In this document: one piece after another, positions 1 to 13,000 of the stretch | Numbering within the stretch: position 1 is the stretch's first letter | Layout: the number at the start of each line of letters is the position of its first letter | NCBI GenBank assembly: GCA_932294295.1 | Contig: OW028576.1 | Coordinates: 46,780,628-46,844,627 of the forward strand | Source of the DNA: Alitta virens | Taxonomy: Eukaryota > Annelida > Polychaeta > Phyllodocida > Nereididae | Reading direction: 5' to 3' | DNA length: 64,000 nucleotides | The notes under the pieces: model-generated | Databases searched by the model: none | What the model was told of the DNA's origin: nothing | What the model saw: the letters and a program-made list of their open reading frames with translations, nothing else | Translations under genes and position numbers: made by a program

Positions 1-124
1 CACATAGGGCTTAAAATTTAAGTGTTATGACACTGGTATCAATTACAGTCAATTCAAATGAAAATATTGTTCATGAACAGCTACAACTGTATGTTAAATG
101 TCTCTTAACATCACTCTTTGCTGA

Positions 125-589
125 CTATGACCTGCCTAGTCCCTGCTGTAGAGGAAGAGTCTTGAACAACTCATTGGGGTCGAGTCTTGAAGACTGTTGA
201 AGATTCTCGGAGACGAAGGGAATTGAGATCTTGTCAACTGCGCCATTTGTAACCGAATGATAATAACACTCCAAGACCGTATAGAATTGAATTGATTTAT
301 TCGACCTCAAGGATATTAAAGGCATCCTTATGTCATTCCAAATCTCAAAACACCTGAAAATCGTACACATAATTAAGTTTGCAGCCTAATTTGCTTCAAA
401 TCGAATTGTACCCATATTTAAACAAATTGAACCAATGAATACTAAATCAACATACCATATTTGGGTGTTTAGTGAATGAACATTTGATCCAACCAACTGC
501 ACAAGGTATGAAGCCCATGACATTAGGCCACCTACCAATGTGCAGAAACAAATCAAAGTCACAAGTTGCTTATACATTGTTATAAGCAC
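125..589 (-). pseudogene. possible decayed membrane-protein fragment
   Basis: On the minus strand a frame runs from 589 to 125 with a single in-frame stop (TAG near 386-388). Two hydrophobic stretches appear in the first 60 codons, for example LVTLICFCTLVGGLMSWA and WYVDLVFIGSICLNMG, followed by a polar tail. I recognise no family. Two adjacent same-frame open stretches separated by one stop could be a decayed exon or chance. Treat as tentative. Confidence 0.15.
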
Positions 590-599
590 GATTACTTAA

Positions 600-1433
600 C
601 CAAAATTGAATAAAGTAACTAAACAAAGTTGCCTAATAATATCCGCTAAATTGCCCATCAACATATTAAGTTACACAGTGGCTTAATAAAGAATATAATA
701 ATTCATGTGTGCATTCAATATTATAGCTGGCTCCTCCATAATATAGTGAACAATATTCATAGTTCATATGCTCATTAGTGAAGTATTACTTACATGATGA
801 AATGGAAAATGCATAAACTATGGAACAACACTAAAAAGAGCTGTTGGCACCTTGGCTGCCTGTGGTTCAGTGACCACCAGCAGTTTGAAGGGATTAACAT
901 ATGAGATACAGAGCCACCTAGGGAGATTACTCTGACACATTGTGGGTAACTGAGCAACTACCATGTACAATCAATGCAATGCAATTAAATGATCAAAGTG
1001 CTACATTATACTTATGATAAATTCATTACGGCAACAATACTGTGGATTATTCTCGTGACATCAAGGGTTGTGCTTTCAACAAAAGGATGATATCAAGGGA
1101 ATAGGCCTATGGCAAGTCAGTTTAATACTGGAGAAGCTAAGAAACTGTAATGTCATCTAGCACTCATCCTTTGGCATTTGTTGTCCATTTCAATTATATC
1201 ACAATCAATCGTGGTAAGGATTTATGTATCTACTTCGGGCGAAGGATGATAATTTCCTGCAGCAGGGCTCATCACTTTCTAATTGGCCTAGTGTTGACCA
1301 TAATATGCATGTTAATTTCATAATAATAGTGGTAATATGATTAGCAAAAACAGCCATCGACAATTAAATTGCTTTCTACAAAAAGTATGTGAATTGTATA
1401 ATTAATATCTGTTGTTTTTTTAATAAATTGCAG
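600..1433. other. intergenic or intronic stretch without recognisable feature
   Basis: AT-rich sequence with no long open frame and no repeat that I can relate to the rest of the window. The last part is the likely polypyrimidine/acceptor region of the exon that starts at 1434. Confidence 0.5.
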
Positions 1434-1599
1434 GGGCTCAACTTGCGAAATGCTCCACTACCCAAATTTAGGAAGAATTTCAGCTGAAAACGGCACCATA
1501 CATGTGAAGAGAACTGATAATACTCAATTTTCAGTTATTGCATTTGCTGGACATTGGTCTGATATCGTTGACATTGGATACGCATTGGACAAGTGTTAG
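1434..1599 (+). CDS. probable terminal exon of a secreted protein
   Basis: A T-rich tract ending in TTGCAG at 1428-1433 is a good splice acceptor. After it the frame is open for 54 codons to TAG at 1597-1599. The peptide has two cysteines (near GSTCEMLHYP and at the very end, ALDKC) and a hydrophobic core with FSVIAFAGHW, typical of a compact extracellular beta domain. No upstream exon was recognised, so the rest of the gene would lie elsewhere on the plus strand or outside the window. I do not recognise the family. It does not align by eye with the C-terminal lectin-like exon of the WSC gene family further right. Confidence 0.4.
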
Positions 1600-2722
1600 G
1601 CTTTCTGTTTTTAGTTAACAGCATGATTACATTCAATTTCACAGTATTAGAAACAAATCTCATAGACTTAGAAGCTATACCTTGGATCCAGAGGACGTCA
1701 TGTGAATCCAGGATTCTTATTGGTTAAGGTAGTCCAGCCTATTGAGAGTGCTGCACTCATGTGACATCCTCTTGTGTTTAAATTCCAAGATTATGAGATT
1801 AACTTCCAAGTTAGGAAATTGGCCATAAATAGAGGTCTAGCAAGATTTTGCCTACTTCATTATAAAATGTCATCTCAGATTGCATAGGCTGAATCATGAA
1901 GACAAGAGTAGAAGGAGTGGAAACCCGGCACATTCAAAGGTTCAGTCAGTGTCTCAGATGATGTTTAAAAGATCTGTGAAATTTCACGTTATCTTGTTTA
2001 TTACCACAAATCACCTCCTAAATGACCGTCACATACCTCACTTTGGCACTGAGAGGGTGATTATACACAGTTGTTGCCATGACCTTGCCTGTATAACGTC
2101 ACAATACTCAAAAATTGGTGATGATGCCATTTCCATCGTATTTCCAGCTAAATTCAAAGATAATAGAAGGTTTTAATAATTTAAAATCTTGATCATTAAA
2201 ATTCGGAAATAAAGTAAATCATATACAATGTAAAAAGAAAAAGTCACCAGCTTTAATTGTGATTGAAACAGTATACATGCAAATTTAATGAAATTTATTT
2301 TTTCATTTCTTAATTATTATAAATTTCAGTGTGGTAAACATTACCAAACTGCATAATATATAATGGAAATGTAAGAATGATAAGCCCTTTCCTTTGCAAT
2401 AATATAATTACCTATATATATGTATACATATAGGGATTTATTGACAGCTAAATATCAAATTGATACATGTGTCAGCATGACAAGATAATAAATGGCCAAA
2501 AATAAAAAGATAATAGAAATACATGGATCAACAGTTAAAATAATTAGATAAGTAGAGCTATATTATGACTAATACTAATCAACACTACATAGTCTGTCTA
2601 AGAAACTCTAAAGGACCCGGAACTAAACAAATAATAGTAATAATACTGTTTAAAAAAGCACCAAAAAATAGTTTTAGCACAGCAATTCAGGTTCAATAAC
2701 AATACTAAACACTAAGCTATAT

Positions 2723-2770
<48 letters not shown>

Positions 2771-3986
2771 CTTGGCAGATAACGTTTGCTGTAAAAATCA
2801 TGACACATTTTGCTGACATCTTTTATAATTATCAACTTATTAACAACAATTTTTTACGATACCTAAATTCACATAACAAGTGTCTTTCCAACCATATATA
2901 AGTCATCTACAGTAGCAACATATACTTGTCATACTTTTCAGAAAATTGTCAATATTGTTTGTTCTTGCCGAATGGCATTTGAAAATAAAAGGTAATTTTG
3001 AGGGTTTTTGGCAATTTTGTACTTTTATTAGGATCTGACAAAAATGGCAAAATGTCATCTGTAACACCAATAAATTGGCAAATGGATCACTCTTGCTTTG
3101 GCTTTATTTATAGGGAATCTTCCCTTTAAACTACCATTTTTGGAATCCAATGTAATTACATTGCATTTGGCAGTGAACAAATAGGTAAGAATCTAAAATA
3201 TCTTCAGAGATTTAATTTTCAGCATTTTCAAGGTCATAATTGCCAATTATTTATTTTCCATGTTGTTTTCTGATATTATCAGAATTGTGGTCAACATCTG
3301 GGGATTAATGGCTGAAACATCCAAGCTTAAGTCTTATTTTTAAAACCTCTCTATTGAGGCCATTTGAGGTAGAATACATATATGGGAAAGTGTGTTGAGG
3401 GAAGGACATTTTGCTCTATTGCCCATTACTGTAACCAATTTATGACTGTTGAGTGACCTCTAAGGCAATGAAATTTCAGCTTAACATTTGAGCCGAAAAT
3501 GCAGAAATTTCTATGTTTTTAAATAACTAGTTAACAAGTAATTGCAGCTAGGTGCAATTCCACACTTCTCTATGTATGGTAAAGACGGGCTGGGAGGGTT
3601 TTCACATAATTTTTGATTGAATGACCCTACCAGTCTTGGGTGAAATCCAAAAATGTATTAATTTGTACAATGTTACTGAAAAGGATTTTGATGTTATATA
3701 CGTTCAAGAAACAGAAGAACTCAGTTATTTCAAAAATTTTTTTATTATTTAAGATTCTCTAGTAGGGCAAACCTTGCCTAAGTTAAATTCAAGTATGATT
3801 AGACCCCCTGATTTTCTTAGATGTACACAGAGAATGCTATTTAAATAGGACCTATTAGAAAGCACTGTGAATTTCAACATTCCAGTACATGAAATGCGAA
3901 TCATGCAAAAGGCATATTAAACTTATGCAATGTAACTGTGTTGTTTGAATGTTCAAGTTATGCTGGTATTTGATAAATGTACTCAC
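1600..3986. other. non-coding stretch with simple repeats
   Basis: No convincing gene. It contains an (AT)n run at about 2716-2766 and AT-rich spacer. The open frame at 1880-2176 has no domain signature or splice logic and is taken as chance. Confidence 0.5.
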
Positions 3987-4147
3987 CATTATACCAGCAT
4001 ATGGAGTTCTTCTCTTTTTGCACAATACGGTGCATTCAGTGACGTTAAGCGTTGATCCTTGTCCCACCCTTTCTGGAATTCAAAGAACGTGAGGAGGCGA
4101 ATTAGCCTTCCAACAACTGATGAATCTTTCGTCCAAGCGAGTTATGT
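3987..4147 (-). pseudogene. WSC-domain exon with in-frame stop
   Basis: Read on the minus strand, this exon is bounded by an AG acceptor (4149-4148) and a GTGAGT donor (3986-3981). It encodes the first half of a WSC domain: RFISCW, then a variable stretch, then NVTECTVLCKKRRTPYAGIM. It is clearly paralogous to the exon at 12235-12392 (RFIGCW ... NVSQCTIACK ... SAYAGIM), with length 161 versus 158 nt. An in-frame TGA at 4082-4080 interrupts it, so this copy cannot make a full WSC domain unless the stop is a sequence error. No neighbouring second-half exon was found. Most likely a decayed paralog. Confidence 0.7.
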
Positions 4148-5593
4148 CTGGGCATGAATAATGAAAATACAGTATGTATTTATTTTGTTTATAACAGCCC
4201 ATACACGTGGCCAAGGGTAATAAACATTTGATGCACGGCCCAAAGAGCACCATAGGCACCACTGATACACTCAATGACATTGAAATTTGGGGTTTAATTA
4301 AAGGGAGCAAAAGGATGCCACTCCATTCTTTCCAAATCCCTTTTGACCAAAGGGACCCCATTGTACCTGAATCTAAATTTAGTATCCAAAGTACCCTACT
4401 GCCCACCTGGTCAGCCACAGCCATTGTCCAGCCACCCCAGTGACCATTGTCCAAGTTGCCATTGTCCAGCCAACCCAGTGGCCATTGTCTGAATTCCCTT
4501 TGTTCCTTTGGAAACCCCTCCAGTGAATAAATTACATTCAAATCTTAACTTTAAATGCCTTAACTTAAACATATACATTTGCTAAGTCTACATATTTACA
4601 TTCATACAATATGAGAAGGAATTCTACAGGCAACTATAAAATACTAAAAATATATAGACACAAATAATGCACTAAAATAATGCACATAAAGTTTGACACA
4701 TATAAACATAAATTTCAAACACATAGAATAGAAATAAAAGAAACACATAGTGTACAATTAATATAGTGTACAATTAATTTAGTTTTAAGGCTGAGGCAAA
4801 AGCCTAGTGCTTTTTACAACATGACTATCAATTTAGCCATAAAATTTAGAAAACCCAGTTTGCCACTTAATTTAACAAACAAGGAAGATATGTATAAATA
4901 GTGCTTTGGTTTCTGCGTAGCATCACAACTCACAACTGATCAAGATAAATAGTTATTGAGACAGAAACTGATCAAGATCATGAAACTAGCAGCTTTACAG
5001 GTGGTTTGTCTCGTGTTGCCAGCATGGATTTAAACAATTATTTTTTTTTGGAGCTACATATTGTAAATTAAAAAACGCCGCAGGCGAAAATATTCTCTTC
5101 CTTACCTTTGCATGGTTCAGACTCATAGAATCCTAGAAAACTCAAATATGATCATGTCAGTTTCACACTGGTCTTGTGAAGCAACACAAGTGGACACATT
5201 CCTTCCGTCCATCTGATTCTTCTGATTCAAAAATAATTTCCTTTGCTGGCGAAGGAAAACTACATCTCTCATGATCTCTATGCATGTCATTTTGTTCTTC
5301 TTGTAAACAGTAACATGACAAATAACTTTATTTCTTGACACAACACCAACATTACATTAGTTCTTTAACAGCATCAACAGCTGGTGTTAGGTCTGATATC
5401 ACTGGTATGAAATTGACACTCTTTAACTTCCATCTGTTATGCAGGAGGGGAGATGGGATTTCAGAGTTTGCACAAAGGTCACAGCACAAGGACTTGGTAT
5501 GATGCCCTCGAATTATGATACTTCACTATTGACTGAGTTATGGGTCAAAAAATGACCGTTATTGTAAGCTATTTAAGAATTTTCATTTTTAAG
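4148..5593. other. non-coding stretch; short GGCCATTGTCC-type repeats at 4395-4500
   Basis: Several near-copies of a short motif (CCATTGTCCAGCCA) occur at about 4420-4490. A short signal-like peptide (MKLAALQVVCLVLPAW) can be read at 4979-5032 upstream of the WSC exon, but no splice donor in the right place supports it as a first exon. Nothing else recognised. Confidence 0.4.
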
Positions 5594-5760
5594 TGGATGC
5601 AACTCTGCCTTATGCATATGTCGGATGTTTCAATGACATGCACTATGGATGGGTTTTCTTTCGGTGGCCAAATGCTTGTACTATAAATGCTTGTACTATA
5701 AATGCTGACCAGTGTGCACCAATATGTAACAGTCAGAATTTCAGTTACTTTGGAATAGCA
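5594..5760 (+). pseudogene. isolated WSC-domain half-exon with 15-bp internal duplication
   Basis: The exon is flanked by a TTTTTAAG acceptor (ending 5593) and a GTAAGT donor (5761), and encodes the first half of a WSC domain (PYAYVGCFNDM ... NADQCAPICNSQNFSYFGIA). It is the paralog of the minus-strand exon 16463-16614. It is 15 nt longer because of a direct duplication that repeats the codons for ACTIN. The frame is open and the splice phases match (phase 1 in, phase 0 out), so it could be used. However, I found no signal-peptide exon upstream or second-half exon downstream on this strand, and the downstream 1.1 kb is a duplicated intron. Probably a dispersed exon from an inverted duplication. 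Confidence 0.6.
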
Positions 5761-5802
5761 GTAAGTTATGAACACTTTTCTTATTATTATGAACTGAAGA
5801 CA

Positions 5803-6950
5803 GGTGGCCATTCAATAGAGGGATAAACAGTGAATGTACAACCTGGGAAAGCCACTTCCGGTTTACCGCACGGCCTAGTGCAAAAATAATTAAGCCAAAG
5901 TGTGATTTGTCCCAACATTAGATTTGTGGTTTTCTTAATAGCTAATCCTTCCTAAAAAGTCCCAACCTCCTCAATAACTGAATCACGTAAAGTGCCCCTT
6001 CTAATACCATAAAACGTATTACATTATTGTGCTGATTGGGTATATAACAAAAGTACACTTGTGGCTCAGTAATTTAATTGCTTTTTCTTATGTTTAGTTT
6101 ATAATCTGGGGCAGAAAACATTTGATGATTTAAAGTTTAGCAGAATGTTTGGGAAACCAATTTTCTCCAATCCATAGGCTCTCGCAATCCTGAAAACATA
6201 TAATATCATAATTCTGTGCAGTTATATTTTATCTAAAAGGTCAATAAATTTGTAAAATTAATTCACTTATGAATGAACATAACGTTCGGGTCAAAATGAG
6301 CGTCACACTGATATATGAATGCAAGTGATATAGGGAAAATATGTCATAGTTTTCTGGAATAGCTTCTTGGCTAATACATTTAAAGTGGCAATTTTCTATA
6401 TGTTCAGTGAAAGGAGATAACCCAAAAAATAACTGCGAAATCCTTTTAGTTTTCTTAACTAAATGAAAATGAGAAAATGTTAGTTTGGAAAATTAAATTA
6501 TTAGTGAATATCATTGAAACCAATCATTGATATTTATCCAACTTGAAAATGTCACACTTAAAACGTTTTTCTGTCGCTCAGTTTGTTATAAATGGAAACG
6601 GCATAATATATTGCCTCAAATTAAAAAAAAAAAACCATACAATATCTACCAAATATAAGATAGAAATAAATAACAATTGTATAATTATTAGTAAAGCTGC
6701 ATTAAATGCATGACTAAATATAATATTAAAGGCTTCATTATTTTTGCACTAGGCCAGAGGTGATCAGTCTATACAGGTGGCCAATAGGGCAGGTGTAGGT
6801 GCACAGAAAATTCTTGTAGATGAGATGGATAGACAGATAGATATATAGATAGATGTAGGTATTGATATAGATAGAAATAAATAGATTGGTAGATAGAAGT
6901 TCTTGCTGCTAGTGAGGATTGATTAATCAGGGTAAGTAATCATAGAAACT
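5803..6950. repeat. inverted duplicate of 12455-13560
   Basis: The stretch from the GGTGGCCATTCAATAGAG motif at about 5811 to the GATA tract and GAAGTTCTTGCTGCTAGTG motif at about 6897 is matched in reverse complement by 13560 down to 12455. The partner copy lies in intron 3 of the WSC gene. This is the same duplication that carried the WSC exon at 5594-5760. Confidence 0.7.
6826..6900 (+). repeat. (GATA)n-like microsatellite
   Basis: Imperfect GATA/GATAGA units are visible. The counterpart (TATC)n tract sits at about 12485-12535 in the inverted partner. Confidence 0.75.
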
Positions 6951-6999
6951 GTAAAATAATCTTGTGTCAGCTTCGGGTAGTTCTAAATATCCAAAGAAT

Positions 7000-7930
7000 C
7001 CGATTGAACATTCTGTATAAGTGCTTAAAACTGTAATTCTAATGATAGCATATCCAGGTGGAGCTGTTGCCCTTACTATTAAAGCAATGGCTTGTATATT
7101 AATTAATTGTTTGAAAACTTGAGTGTGAATTAGATAATTAATAAATTATGTTCATTCTATTTGGGTGGGTCTGTTTTAAGTCTCAGTTTCATGTTTGTTC
7201 TATATTATTTTTTATATATATATATAAATTAATTTTTCTATCGTTAACCCGGTTTTTTTTTCTGACGATAAACATTATATTAATTAGAAGGTTCATTAAT
7301 CAGAATATAAATGTAATTCTTATTCTGTATATTTATAACTTTTCCAGTTAATGGTTCAGGTTTGTATGTTCAATGTAGGAATACGATTAATTTGCTAAAT
7401 TGTTGTTGTGGTCATTATTGAATTATCAGTCTCATTAATTATCTTTTTTGATAGATTATTTTATTGGTCGGTTCTCTTTTCTGTCTTATAGAATATTTAA
7501 GGTTCAGTTGTAGTTATTTTAAGACGGTTTTGATTTGGTAGTTTACAGGTCTAAATCATTTTATTGTATTTTAAACTTTATATTCTACATTGTTGGATGA
7601 TTACGTTGTTAGGCATGCAATTTGTGATAATATTGTTTTTATGAGTTATTTGTAATGTTATGTAGGGGGGTACAATTAAAGGAAGAGTTATTATTTTTTG
7701 TGGATTATGTGATTATTATTTGGAAAGTTGACTTGTCTTTGTCAGGTCTTAATATTAAGAATGAGTTGAAATTTTGTGAGGCATGCTGTGACTTTTTTTC
7801 GAGTTTTATAAATCCGTTAAGAGTCTTTTTCGATGTGCATTTGGTCGATAGCAAATTCAATCGAATAAAAATCTGTCTTTCTGTCCAAGATATTGCAAAT
7901 AAGAGAAATGGTTATAATCTGGTGTAAAGA
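7000..7930. other. T-rich, strand-asymmetric non-coding stretch
   Basis: The plus strand is markedly richer in T than A and in G than C over this stretch (for example 7441-7560 and 7655-7800). No conserved protein was recognised. The open frames at 7148-7351 and 7655-7927 look like products of the skewed composition. An old mitochondrial insertion would show this skew, but I could not identify a mitochondrial gene in it. Confidence 0.3.
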
Positions 7931-8404
7931 GTAATAAGTGGGTTGAAATTGAAAACCCCAAGGCAAGAAAATTATTTGCGGTTGGAAAAAGTTAAAATTT
8001 TTCTAACAAATAAATTATTTCCGACTGACCCGATTTCACTAATCCCAACCTGAATTTTTTCAAAGCATTTCACGGTTGTTGAACAAGTGAAACCCTGTTG
8101 CTTGTTTACCTTGAATCTTAGGGAAGAAATAGACCCAAAATAAACTGACCAACCAACTCAATTGTTTCCAACAAAATAACGGAAATGAACATTGTTTTTC
8201 AATCCACATTATCACCTGGTAATGCTGAATTTAAGTAACTTTTTTCCTCTAAATAATTTTATGAAGACAAACCATGCTCTTCCACCAGTCGAAATGAATT
8301 AATTTGATTGTTATATTTGCATGTTTTTAATTAATACAGGTCTTCACAATACTCTTGTATATAAATTGATCAGTGCGATTAATTTTCTTCTTTTCTTATT
8401 TCAG
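7931..8404. other. non-coding stretch, nothing recognised
   Basis: AT-rich spacer without recognisable gene, repeat or RNA. Confidence 0.5.
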
Positions 8405-8503
8405 TTAAAAAATTTTGCCAATTACCATGGTGACCAGATTGACGTCCAGGCACAATTTAACACTACGCCAGAATTGAGGCTACGCGTCACTCCTAGAAAT
8501 AAA
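8405..8503 (+). other. possible internal exon (33 codons)
   Basis: A polypyrimidine tract ending TTTCAG (8399-8404) and a GTAAGA donor (8504) bracket a 99-nt phase-0 open stretch with more balanced codon use than its surroundings (peptide includes NYHGDQIDVQAQF). No partner exons were recognised. Could be a real small exon or chance. Confidence 0.2.
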
Positions 8504-8910
8504 GTAAGAATGAAATTATTTTTTTATAAATTTCCCTATGAAAGTTGCCTTGATCCCAAATCTTTGGGTGGGGATGAAGGCGATACATCCCCCTCCTAGA
8601 ATTTTATATTTTCTCAATATTTTAATGTACATTTTATGATTTTGTGGTTCTAAGAGATTTCATCCCCCCTAAAAAAATTGTAAATCTGCACCACTAAAAA
8701 TTGCCATTTTAGTTGCCAGGGGTCTTTTCCTTATTGGCCATTACCCCTTGACTGAACGCACAGAGCATTGTTCTATTGACCTGTGCTCTGGGGTGGACAC
8801 TGGTCACAACCCTTACTTTTACAGTAATTACATTTTTTTTAAGTGATACTTAAGATCTTTTACATAAGTTCCTTGTTAAAGGTACACTGTCTGTCAAAAT
8901 GACAGTGGCC

Positions 8911-8937
8911 AAAATCACATCAGTCTCTACAGAGCAG
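8911..8937 (+). pseudogene. relic of the 3' end of a WSC second-half exon
   Basis: The bases encode NHISLYRAG immediately before a GC dinucleotide where functional paralogs (25085, 11946) have a GT donor. Only this short tail is recognisable. It is immediately followed by an interspersed repeat copy (8990-9170). Confidence 0.5.
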
Positions 8938-8989
8938 GCATGGAAAAGTTTATGTTGTATTTCTTGTCTGATATTGTTGCCTTATCATC

Positions 8990-9170
8990 TAATACCATAA
9001 TATATATGCACATATAAAAAACACTGAAGGAGGATTCTGTGCAAATACTTTATTTTCTGTGGCTTCAGAGGTGTAGGAAATCTCTAATTTGTAAACTTTC
9101 CTGCAACTAAAACAACATACAAGTGGAAAGAAACTGTGTCACTCAAAACAAGCCCAGCAGCCTGCACCCT
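8990..9170 (-). repeat. interspersed repeat copy (reverse orientation)
   Basis: Reverse complement of the end of the repeat at 11450-11640 and 53190-53400 (motifs CCTAGTTACTACACCTCTGA and AAATACTTTATTTTCTGTGG). A three-copy family in this window. Confidence 0.7.
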
Positions 9171-9172
9171 CA

Positions 9173-9420
9173 ATCAAAGACATTTTAGGTGGTTGTAATT
9201 ATTTATATTCAAAGACATTTTAGGCGATTGTAATTATTTATAATCAAGGATATTTTAGATGGTTGTAATTATTTATGATCAAGGACATTTTAGTTGGTTG
9301 TAATTATTCATAATCAAGGACATTTTAGGTGGTTGTAATTATTCGTAATCAAGGACATTTTAGGTGCTTGTAATTACTCATAATCAATGATATTTTAGGC
9401 GCTTGTAATTTTTTAGTTTC
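9173..9420. repeat. 35-bp minisatellite, about 7 copies
   Basis: Direct repeats of a unit containing GACATTTTAGGTGGTTGTAA occur every 35 bp, with small substitutions. The array abuts the 3' end of the WSC gene (stop at 9441). Confidence 0.9.
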
Positions 9421-9440
9421 ACTGTTTCATTGTTCATTTT

Positions 9441-9862
9441 CTAGAATAATGACATTTCGCAAACAACAATATTAGCAGGAAATATCATATACACTGAATC
9501 ACTGAAATATGCAGTAGTTTGAGTAATGTATGAACATTGATTGGTAACCGACATGACTTTGGGATACATCAAAACTCCTTCAGTGCAATCAGCTCGCTCA
9601 TTGTAATCATGCAGTTTCACAGATACAACTGGCATGTGATTACCACCACAACTTGTTACATCCTTGTAGGTCACAGAAACTGTTTGGAATCGCATTGTTT
9701 TATTCAGTTTCCACCACATCCTCCAGGTGTCATTGCTGATTGTTGACGTGTCTAGGCAGGTGTCCACAGTGCCATCTGTGATTGGAGAAAGACTTGAATA
9801 TGGCTGCCACAATATGCTTCCATTGCCAGGACTTTTGTTGAAATACAATCCAAGATAATATT
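9441..9862 (-). CDS. terminal exon: fucolectin-like domain of the WSC gene
   Basis: This is the last exon of the seven-exon gene. The acceptor is TTTTTCAG (9863-9870) and the stop is at 9441-9443. About 140 codons, with an SPITDGTVDTC motif, WWKL, a CGG near the middle, a DC pair, and a hydrophobic end (FPANIVVCEMSLF). The spacing (DGxxxTC, then WWKL, then VSVTY, then CGG) resembles fucolectin/tachylectin-4 type beta-sandwich domains. A closely similar but frameshifted copy lies at 25754-26177 on the plus strand. Confidence 0.65.
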
Positions 9863-10057
9863 CTGAAAAATTAAATATCTTAACATAATTGTGAATAAGC
9901 CACGCAGATAAACTGAGTCATTGGCCATATATATATATATATATATATATGGCCAATGACTCAGTTTATCTTGGTGGCTTATTCACAATTATTTTAAGAT
10001 GAATATGGCTATATATTTAAATAAATATTAATGAATATGGCTATATATTTAAATAAA

Positions 10058-10089
<32 letters not shown>

Positions 10090-13000
10090 GCCATATTCAT
10101 TGGATGGTATATAACATTTAGTTTTGCATTATAATATTGTTGAAAACAAATCTTGGTAGACTAATAAATTAACACTGTTTATTGTGGTTTTCCTACTTGG
10201 AGCAAAATCTTAGTTATTACAAAATCATCCAGAAAGTGAATATATTAACCAAGTATCTTACCAACAGAGCAAGGTCCATCAGGGTTAGGAGTCGTCCATC
10301 CAATTGCACAGGATCCAGGGCAGACCCCAGTAATGTCATTACAGGGAACATTGTTCATGCAATTGCATTGAGAGCAGGAACCGCCATACCTGCCTGTGTG
10401 GCAGCCTTATAACAAAATTGACGAAATAAATTTACATAATATTAGATTGAAGATACGCTAGTGCATAAATGAGTTCATGTTCCTCAGTACTAGGTCATTT
10501 AGGTTCTTTTTTAAAGATTTAATGGTGATTTTTTAGCATAGAGTATTTGAAAAACTTTCATTCATAAGACTTTGTAATAAGTTTTCATAAGTAATATATA
10601 TGACCCATTCAAAATATGACCATTGGGTTACAGTAATCTGATTAAATTTGTATAAACATACAGCTATGACCATTTGTTTCATTTGGGCACTACGTGATTT
10701 AGGTCTGGATTTTTACACTTTTTCTTGAGCCACAAATTGTGTGGACAGTAAATGCATGTGTGCCATACAGCTAAACCAGTATACAGGTTATGTTGTAACT
10801 GGTTGATCCGAAGGAAGAGCTGTATTGTCCACATTGTAGGCTGGTGGAAGTAGAATGAATGACCACAACGTTCTGGAGGTTTTTGAATTAAACTGACCTA
10901 TCTTTCCCTGAGGTATATTCCCAAGAATTGTATGAGTTTAGCATCAATAAATCTAAAGGACTGACAGACAGGCAGACAAATAAAAGGGACAAACAGATAG
11001 AATTAGTCAAACATGCTCCGTACAAATAATATGGTCATTGCCTATCTCTGCTGGTCATATACAGGGTGCCACCTGTATACCAGGCATCTCCTCTTTCGGG
11101 ATAGCTCTAGGGTCCTCAAATGCTTATCTTACCCTGAGGTATATTCCCCAGAATTTCATGAGTTTAGCATCAATAAATCTAAAGGACTGACAGACAGGCA
11201 AACAAATAAAAGGGACAAACAGATGGAATTAGTCAAACACGCTCAGTGCAAATAATATGGTCATTGCCCATCTCTGCTGGTCATATACAGGGTGCCACCT
11301 AAAACCTTATCAGGCATCTCCTCTTTCGGGATAGCTCTAGGTTACTTAAATGCTTATGAGGTCTTTTAAAGTTTTGCCATATTTAGGTATAAGCAATTGG
11401 TCATTGTGATATTTTTGATCTTATAATGTCAGATCATATTAGTGTCTGAATTTTTGAGAAGGTGCAGGCTGCAGGGCTTGTTTTGAGTGATACATTTTTT
11501 TTTTTCCGCCTGTTGTTTCAGTTGCAGGAAAGTTTAAAAATTAGAGATTTCCTAGTTACTACACCTCTGAAGCCACAGAAAATAAAGTATTTGCACAAAA
11601 TTCTCCTTCAGTGCTTTTTATACGTGCATATATATATATATTATTTTACTGACTACGCAATATCAGTGCAGATACATGTGTCATAAAAAATAAAAATAAA
11701 GCAAAGGAAGAGAAGAAAATAATAATATACACATATAAAATAAAGAAAATATAATAAAATAAAGGCATGAAATTTTTCTAAAACGCGATAATAAAAACAT
11801 AAATAACTATAAAGCACCAGGTAATGAACTAATAAATATATGTATCTTTGAGCACCTAGTAAAATTAACATATATATTATGGTGTTAGATGGTAAGGCAA
11901 CAATATCAAAAAAAGAAATACAACATAAACTTTTCCTTTCCATACCTGACCTGTAGAGACTGATGTGATTATTTCCCCCACCACAAGGTTTACCATCACC
12001 GCAGGTCATGTAGCAAGCAGAAGTGCCAGCAGTGGCACGTCCACCATGCAGCCATTGTAGGTCGTTGCCACAGTAACAGCCTGTTCCATTGTTCTGTGTT
12101 AAAGTTAATTCGTATGATTTTCAGGACCGTAAATATGATCCGTAAAGAAAATAATGTAAAGCCAAAAACCAGACCAAACTTATTGTATTTTAATATGTCC
12201 GAAAACTTTTGAACATGGCTGTATCTTATCTTACCATAATTCCAGCATAGGCTGAACCTTGTTGCTTGCATGCTATTGTACATTGAGAGACATTCTGTTT
12301 TGTTCCTGATCCAACTTGGTGGGAAATACCAACCATATCAGGTGGATTCCATGCATACCAGCATCCAATGAAACGGTCGTCAATACTTTGATCTGCTATT
12401 AACGAGAATAGGGACATTAATGTAGTTATTTTACAATTCCTATAATTACTCACCCTGATTAATCAGTTTACACTAGCAGCAAGAACTTCTATCTACCTAT
12501 CTATCTATTTCTATCTATGTCTATACCTACATCTATCATCTACAAGAATTCTCTGTGCACCTACACCTGTCCTATTGGCCATCTGTATAGACTGATTACC
12601 TCCTATATCTTATATATTATATTTAGTCTCGCATTTAATGCAGCTTTACTAATAATTATACAATTGTTATTTATTTTCATTTTATATTTGGTAGATTTTT
12701 GTACACTTTTTTATGAAAATTTGAGGCAATATATTATGCCATTTTCATTTATGACAAAATGAGCCACAGAACAACATTTTTAGTGTGACATTTTCAAGTT
12801 GGTTAAATATCAATGATTAGTTTCAATGATATGCCCTAATAATTTTATTTTCCAAACTAACATTTTCTAATTTACATTTAGTTAAGAAAACTAAAAGGAT
12901 TATGCAGTTATTTTTTGCAGTACTAAACATATAGAAAATTGCCACTTTAAATGTATTAGCCAAGAAAATATTCTAGGAAACTATAAAATATTTTCCTGAA

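Noticed and set aside
4207..4541. Overlapping plus- and minus-strand frames
   Set aside because: They are produced by short CCATTGTCC repeats beside the WSC relic; no domain support.
11653..12009. 118-aa Tyr/Leu/Phe-rich minus-strand frame
   Set aside because: It runs out of the WSC exon 11946-12093 into intron sequence of low complexity; only the exon part is real.
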